Shown here piece by piece: positions 59,918-64,000 of a stretch of 64,000 nucleotides of DNA (position 1 is its first letter; each line of letters starts with the position of its first letter). The stretch is from Mariniphaga sediminis. GTDB lineage: Bacteria; Bacteroidota; Bacteroidia; Bacteroidales; Prolixibacteraceae. The notes under the pieces are model-generated. The model had not been told where the DNA came from and ran no database searches. It saw nothing but the letters and a program-made list of their open reading frames with translations. The stretch covers positions 245,995 to 309,994 of the forward strand of contig NZ_QWET01000007.1 in NCBI RefSeq assembly GCF_003573545.1, in the 5' to 3' direction. Both the position numbers and the translations under genes were made by a program.

Positions 59918-60391
59918 TTACAAATACCGGGTTACACTTTTTTTGTAATTTTCGTACGCAGTACCAAAGCGATTAATCAGGAATTTTTCTTCATTTTTAA
60001 TAATGAAGTGGTACACAATTAAGCTATATACACCAGCGATTAGAATAAAAATATTCCATGTGTATATAATTGATGTCATGGTAAATAAACCAAAACCAAC
60101 GTACATCGGATTTCGACTGATTTTATATATGCCCTTGGTTTTTAATTCTGTCTTTTCCAAAGGTAATCCCAACCGGGTAGATTTACCTAAATGATAGAGG
60201 CTAACAACAATAAAAATGAGTCCCAAAAAGAACGTAAAAGATGCAATGATGTCATCGTATGAGTAATCTGTTTTATAGACAAAATGTTTATTACAGAATG
60301 AATAAAGAAAGATAATCCAGGTAACATAACCTGATATTTTGCCAGAGTAAAATATCATTGGGTTAATTGATGATTTTCCTATTAATTCCAT
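59918..60391 (-). CDS. Isoprenylcysteine carboxyl methyltransferase (ICMT/PEMT) family membrane protein
   Basis: A 157-residue protein with four or five membrane helices. The SAM-binding C-terminal region has TRLGLPLEKTELKTKGIYKI, the hallmark SRNPMYVG, and EEKFLINRFGTAYENYKK. Members methylate isoprenylated or phospholipid substrates; bacterial substrates are unknown. The MarR-family regulator lies 43 bases upstream on the same strand and probably controls it. Confidence 0.86.
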   Translation of the reverse strand: MELIGKSSINPMIFYSGKISGYVTWIIFLYSFCNKHFVYKTDYSYDDIIASFTFFLGLIFIVVSLYHLGKSTRLGLPLEKTELKTKGIYKISRNPMYVGFGLFTMTSIIYTWNIFILIAGVYSLIVYHFIIKNEEKFLINRFGTAYENYKKSVTRYL

Positions 60392-60434
60392 ATTCTTAAA
60401 CTTTCTTATTGGAATATAATTTAGTTATATGTGT

Positions 60435-60881
60435 CTAATTACTTATCTGCATTTTGTTTTTAATCAAAGATTTTACAGACTTATTTAATAATACTATCAG
60501 GATTTCCTTTTCGGATTCAGTCATGTCTTTCGTCAATAACTCTGAGATACGCTTGTGTAAATCAGTATGTATAGAAGCAGCCTTCATCCCGATCTCAGTT
60601 AAATGAACATGTGCAGTTCTTCTGTCATTATCTGATGTGACTTTATAGATTAGTTTTTTCTTTTCAAGTCTGTCAATCATTACTGAAATGGATGCTTTTG
60701 CAATACTCATTCCGTCAGCTAGTTCCGTTAGGGATGGATTTTCCATTTTGTTAATCAGTTCAATGCAGTACAATTGTCTTGAAGTCAGGTCCTTCAGATC
60801 TGAGTCTTGTTTCATTTTTTCTTCAAGTATTTCACTCGAATGTAGAATTGTATTCAGTATTTGTTCTAAATTCTTTTGCAT
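60435..60881 (-). CDS. MarR-family transcriptional regulator
   Basis: A 148-residue winged-helix protein. The DNA-binding core includes NPSLTELADGMSIAKASISV, the wing MIDRLEKKKLIYKVTSDNDR followed by RTAHVHLTEIG, and flanking dimerisation helices. MarR proteins usually respond to phenolic or lipophilic compounds. It is followed by the ICMT-type gene and has a perfect palindrome in its promoter spacer, suggesting negative autoregulation. Confidence 0.9.
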   Translation of the reverse strand: MQKNLEQILNTILHSSEILEEKMKQDSDLKDLTSRQLYCIELINKMENPSLTELADGMSIAKASISVMIDRLEKKKLIYKVTSDNDRRTAHVHLTEIGMKAASIHTDLHKRISELLTKDMTESEKEILIVLLNKSVKSLIKNKMQISN

Positions 60882-61190
60882 TTTCCGGTTTTAATTCCGA
60901 CAAATATAAAAAATAATTAGATATATCTAACTAAATTACAATTTTTATTTTTCTTATTTTATTGATTGTGCAGATTCGTATTTCTGTATTCGGGGAGGTG
61001 GTAATAATTTCAGGTAAGATACGGTAAGTCAGTATTCCAGAGAATATTGCTTAACGTATACCTTGGTCAGTGAGTAATCAGCCTGAAAGTTATATTCCGA
61101 TTGGGTAATCGTTTAAAACATTGCCCTATCGTGGGCTCCTTCCGTATTTATAAAAAGGATTGTTCCATTTTTCAAGATTTTCTAACCAAA
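60882..61190. other. Gene-free region between marR and the DoxX gene
   Basis: It contains the marR promoter and operator at 60901-60935. The remainder has no convincing reading frame, RNA gene or repeat that I can see. Confidence 0.5.
60901..60935 (-). promoter_or_regulatory. marR promoter with a palindromic operator in the spacer
   Basis: The -7 box is TATATTTG (60908-60901, minus strand) and a weak -33 TTTA is at 60935-60932. Between them lies the perfect 14-bp palindrome TTAGATATATCTAA (60917-60930), where a bound MarR dimer would exclude RNA polymerase. Confidence 0.65.
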
Positions 61191-61604
61191 TTATTTTGCC
61201 TGAATAGGAATTTTTATAAATCTCCCCCAGGCAATAAAAACAGCAATCAGTGCAAAAATAAAATTCATGGGCAACATTGTGAATTCACCTCTTGAAATAT
61301 GAAACCCCGATGCCAATACCATAATGGCAATAATACCTAATGCTGCCACAGGCGCAAGTGTTGGTTTAATGCGCAGTAAAGCAGGAAGTATAAGCCCGAT
61401 GCCTCCCAAAAATTCACTCACGCCAATAAATCTTACGAGAGATACTGACACATCTTTGACCCAATGTAGGGAGTCTGCTAACTGCTCAATGGGTTGCATT
61501 GATTTCATTGCTCCCAACAAAAGAAACATGGCAGCTAAAAGCACTTGCGCTATCCATAAAGATATATTTAACGCTTTCTGTTTTTTGTGTTTACTTGTTG
61601 TCAT
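61191..61604 (-). CDS. DoxX-family membrane protein
   Basis: A 137-residue protein with four membrane helices (about residues 15-35, 55-75, 80-100, 110-130). The DoxX blocks IAQVLLAAMFLLLGAMK, VRFIGVSEFLGGIGLILP and the later HISRGE are present. Members are linked to thiosulfate or disulfide metabolism, but most are uncharacterised. The ATG at 61604 is preferred to 61643, because the upstream codons overlap a TATCTTTG -7 box. It is divergent from the HxlR-type gene, which probably regulates it. Confidence 0.82.
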   Translation of the reverse strand: MTTSKHKKQKALNISLWIAQVLLAAMFLLLGAMKSMQPIEQLADSLHWVKDVSVSLVRFIGVSEFLGGIGLILPALLRIKPTLAPVAALGIIAIMVLASGFHISRGEFTMLPMNFIFALIAVFIAWGRFIKIPIQAK

Positions 61605-61656
61605 ATTAACATTTTTTGTTTGATGTTGCAAAGATAAGTACATTTGCTATCAAAAA

Positions 61657-61682
61657 GTAAGCAGTTTCCTAAAGGTAAGCAG
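61657..61682. promoter_or_regulatory. Direct repeats GTAAGCAG in the DoxX-HxlR divergent region
   Basis: GTAAGCAG occurs at 61657-61664 and 61675-61682, 18 bases apart, just before the ATG at 61684. Such repeats fit an HxlR-family operator controlling both divergent genes. Confidence 0.45.
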
Positions 61683-61683
61683 G

Positions 61684-62046
61684 ATGAGTAAAACAGAAGA
61701 TGAAAAAAACAATCATGAAGAATGTCAGAAGCTGATGTTGCCCGTTCGTGATGCATTAGATGTTATTAGCGGAAAATGGAAAATATTGATTTTAATTTCC
61801 TTAATGCAAGGTAATAGTCGTTTTAGGGAAATTGAAAGGAGTATTCCCCGAATAACCTCCAAAGTTTTGTCAAATGAACTGAAAACATTGGAAGAGCATA
61901 AACTGATTAAAAGGACTGTATATGACGATTATCCTGTCAGGATAGAATACTCTTTGACTGAATATGCTTCAACACTGGAGAAAGTAGTGAACGAACTTCA
62001 AATATGGGGCATCAATCATAGGAAAAAAATTTTAGAAGAGGGTTAG
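61684..62046 (+). CDS. HxlR-family winged-helix transcriptional regulator
   Basis: A 120-residue protein. The family opening LPVRDALDVISGKWKILILI is followed by the helix-turn-helix FREIERSIPRITSKVLSNEL and the wing LIKRTVYDDYPVRIEYSLTE. A cysteine at HEECQKL precedes the core, as in redox-sensing HxlR/YodB proteins, so it may sense oxidants or electrophiles. It is divergent from the DoxX gene, and direct repeats lie in the shared promoter region. Confidence 0.9.
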   Translation: MSKTEDEKNNHEECQKLMLPVRDALDVISGKWKILILISLMQGNSRFREIERSIPRITSKVLSNELKTLEEHKLIKRTVYDDYPVRIEYSLTEYASTLEKVVNELQIWGINHRKKILEEG

Positions 62047-62241
62047 TCCGGTTTTGTTTAAAAGTAAGTGGTAGTGGGGGAGAGTTGCCTGTAATATTCA
62101 TCCTTTTTTTAGTCAGCTCTCCGAATATTATTTCCTATAAAGAGTTTTAAATACTGTAATGGTTGTAGGCTGTTAAAGCAGGTTAAAATCGAGCGAATAC
62201 CTTCTGTCCCGACGATTATCACACTGTAGACAATTCATTAT

Positions 62242-63702
62242 TTATTTCAATTTTTGAATGCACTTTATCACATAATCCAGCTGGCTGTCTTTGCTTTCTA
62301 TCAAATCCTGAACAGTTAAGTGGACGATATTATCAGGTAAAACGCCCCTTCCTTTTGCAATCGTATTATCAGTTACATAGTGATTGATTTTAACAAATGA
62401 CATTCTCAATATTATCCTGGAATTGGGGAGTTCATACAAAACAGGATATTGTCCTGTATGGAAATAATATCCTCCGCCTGCTTCTTCTCCAATAAGTGTA
62501 ATATTAGCATCATTTTTAGCGTTTAAGGCAAATGCCGATCCTGCAGAAAATGTTCTGCCTCCAATTAAAACAAAAACATTTCCTTTAAATGGCTTCCTGA
62601 AAGGTTTCATTTCTTCTATTGCATGGTCCTTCTGTAAAATCCAACGTCCATTTTCTTTTTTTGCTGATGCGAAGTAATTCGAGAAAAACTGGCGATAGTC
62701 GGATACCGTATCTAAAAGATATTTTCCTTCTGGTAAATGCGAAGTTATAACACTTTCAGAAATTCTTTGCCGGAAAGGCTTTTCGGTAAGAAATGAGAAT
62801 AAATGAATTGTATTAATCCTATAGCCACCGTTATTGCTGCGGATATCCAGAATCAGATTGTCTGTTTTTTTCTTCCTGATTTTTTTGAACAGATTAACTA
62901 ACCTGGATTTAAACTCTGTGGGGTCTAATCCAAATGAAGGAACGGTTAATACAGCTGTGTTAATAGAATCAATGTAATGATAGCGGGGCCATTTTTCACT
63001 AACCCAGGTTTGAAAATACTTTGCTCTGTCACTATCACCGTGATAAGCAGCAAAATGTGAGTTCCGTAGCGCATGTCGCTTACCAATTTGCTCAAAATCC
63101 TGACTTTCAATTGTGGTGGTTTTGCTTTGATTATCCGGTGTTAGATACACTACTTCGTACGTACTTTTTTCTCCCAATTCATAGTAAAGTAATATTCCAA
63201 ATTCGGTTTCTATTTGCCTGTGTTTTTTTGTAAGGTTATATCCATCGGAGGGAGCATATTTTAGCATTCTGTTTATTAATTGATCGCAGTTTTCCCCATC
63301 AATAGTTACAATCTGAGAACCAGCAGGAATTTTAAATTCATCCGTATCTGCATATAGCTTCCCATCAATAATTTTTAATAACAAGGGAAACATTTTGGGA
63401 ATAGAGTCCATTTTGGGGTAGTGAACAATTAAATGACCATCTTTAACATGCTCTGCTAAAGCACTAATTGATCGGAACAAACCATCCGAATTTGTTAACT
63501 GTTTCAGCTCTTTCTTTTCAAAATGATTAAATATGCTATCCCAATTTTCTTTTGTTGTGTACTCATACAAACTTGGATGTCCGGTTGTTAAGATATTTTT
63601 AAAGATGGTATAATCTTCAATGATTTGTTCTTGAGACAATTTGGTCTGGGCAAGTAGAGATAAAGGAAAAACAATAGCAACTACAAAGCTCCTTATTTTC
63701 AT
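62242..63702 (-). CDS. S41-family (C-terminal processing) peptidase, secreted
   Basis: A 486-residue protein. Signal peptide FVVAIVFPLSLLAQTK is followed by an N-terminal helical domain and a divergent PDZ-like part. The S41 core has LILDIRSNNGG (about residues 285-295), VFVLIGGRTFSAGSAFALNA with the catalytic Ser, and EEAGGGYYFHTGQ. It should cleave periplasmic or surface proteins; related Bacteroidota proteins lack a clear Lys general base, and it is not certain here. The start overlaps the stop of a truncated upstream gene (ATGA). Confidence 0.82.
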   Translation of the reverse strand: MKIRSFVVAIVFPLSLLAQTKLSQEQIIEDYTIFKNILTTGHPSLYEYTTKENWDSIFNHFEKKELKQLTNSDGLFRSISALAEHVKDGHLIVHYPKMDSIPKMFPLLLKIIDGKLYADTDEFKIPAGSQIVTIDGENCDQLINRMLKYAPSDGYNLTKKHRQIETEFGILLYYELGEKSTYEVVYLTPDNQSKTTTIESQDFEQIGKRHALRNSHFAAYHGDSDRAKYFQTWVSEKWPRYHYIDSINTAVLTVPSFGLDPTEFKSRLVNLFKKIRKKKTDNLILDIRSNNGGYRINTIHLFSFLTEKPFRQRISESVITSHLPEGKYLLDTVSDYRQFFSNYFASAKKENGRWILQKDHAIEEMKPFRKPFKGNVFVLIGGRTFSAGSAFALNAKNDANITLIGEEAGGGYYFHTGQYPVLYELPNSRIILRMSFVKINHYVTDNTIAKGRGVLPDNIVHLTVQDLIESKDSQLDYVIKCIQKLK

Positions 63703-63890
63703 AAACTTCCTATTATTTTTCTGTTAAGTCCTTTTGTCATTAACCAAATGCCCAGAAATACTTCAAACGCCGCGGTTGGAACGTTTAAAATCAGATATTG
63801 GGTGGTAATAATTTCTATCGCACCAAATAAAACGAATATACTTGCTATTCCTGACAAGATTGAACCGCCTATTTTAAATACTCCCCTTGT
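63699..63890 (-). pseudogene. Truncated membrane-protein gene, DUF4386-like C-terminal end
   Basis: Sixty-three codons without a start encode two hydrophobic helices (SILSGIASIFVLFGAIEII and FEVFLGIWLMTKGLN), matching the end of DUF4386-type membrane proteins. The frame is closed by a TAA at its 5' side (63891-63893). Its TGA overlaps the peptidase ATG, as expected for an original operon. The 5' part is missing, and an unrelated palindrome begins 24 bases away. Confidence 0.6.
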
Positions 63891-63916
63891 TTAGACAACA
63901 TTACTTCAAAGATAAG

Positions 63917-63960
63917 TTAGATTTCGTTTCCCGCCCAATTGGGCGGGAAACGAAATCTAA
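63917..63960. repeat. 44-bp perfect palindrome next to the truncated gene
   Basis: The left arm TTAGATTTCGTTTCCCGCCC (63917-63936), the centre AATT and the exact complementary right arm give 44 bases of perfect symmetry. It could be the hairpin end of a mobile element, a strong terminator stem or a cruciform. No transposase is visible before the window ends. Confidence 0.7.
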
Positions 63961-64000
63961 GCGGCCGAGCAGAACACTTTCTCTGGCTTTTTATAATCCA

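Noticed and set aside
1..64000. CRISPR array, prophage or complete insertion sequence
   Set aside because: No regularly spaced repeats, Cas, phage structural or transposase genes were seen on either strand.

Overview
This window looks like a chromosome segment of a Bacteroidota bacterium, most likely an anaerobic or facultative member of the Marinilabiliales/Prolixibacteraceae type (an inference from gene content). The evidence is the recurring promoter form TTTG-N16..21-TAnnTTTG, weak ribosome binding sites, and families typical of the phylum: DUF4625 lipoproteins, DUF4924, DUF2061, PIN-PhoH, an SLC12-like permease and a TonB receptor with a carboxypeptidase-like N-terminal domain. No CRISPR array, rRNA operon, complete insertion sequence or prophage is visible.

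Layout. 1-7.7 kb: the end of a LacI regulator, a shared terminator, tRNA-Val, folC, a PIN-PhoH ATPase, mtaB, an inositol-phosphatase-like gene, a GT2 glycosyltransferase and a thioesterase. 7.8-12.8 kb: a five-gene Hdr/Qmo-like redox operon (HdrC, HdrB, HdrA-like flavoprotein, second HdrC, membrane-anchored HdrE-HdrD fusion) behind a 40-bp operator-like palindrome. 12.8-22.3 kb: an AT-rich accessory stretch with small orphan genes, a membrane protein plus P-loop NTPase pair, hydrolases, a metallo-beta-lactamase-fold protein and gene debris. 22.3-28 kb: rsgA and a Fur-TonB-DUF4625 metal-uptake locus. 28-34 kb: the two partners of a predicted DNA-repair system, separated by a glycosidase-like lipoprotein, then a phosphatase lipoprotein and a nuclease. 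34-49.4 kb: transporters and housekeeping genes (hslR, pth, rplY, prs, engB, manA, smpB, uvrB, ferritin). 50.4-56.5 kb: an assimilatory sulfite reductase and siroheme operon. 56.6-64 kb: small enzymes and one-component regulators (Crp, MarR, HxlR), an S41 peptidase and a truncated gene beside a 44-bp perfect palindrome.

The strongest new observation is the 5' leader of the sulfite reductase operon. A promoter with an exact phylum match is followed by a perfect TGTGA-N6-TCACA palindrome. Next comes a 22-codon leader ORF with four Cys and three Met codons, and then an intrinsic terminator. The left arm of that terminator is complementary to a segment inside the leader ORF. This is the architecture of a cysteine-responsive transcription attenuator controlling cysteine biosynthesis.

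Working together: cobA (SUMT) and the Met8-like gene should make siroheme for CysI, which CysJ supplies with electrons. The Hdr-like operon probably moves electrons between a soluble partner and the quinone pool, but no substrate enzyme is encoded next to it. Function calls come from recognising motifs and family resemblance by eye; no database search was run.
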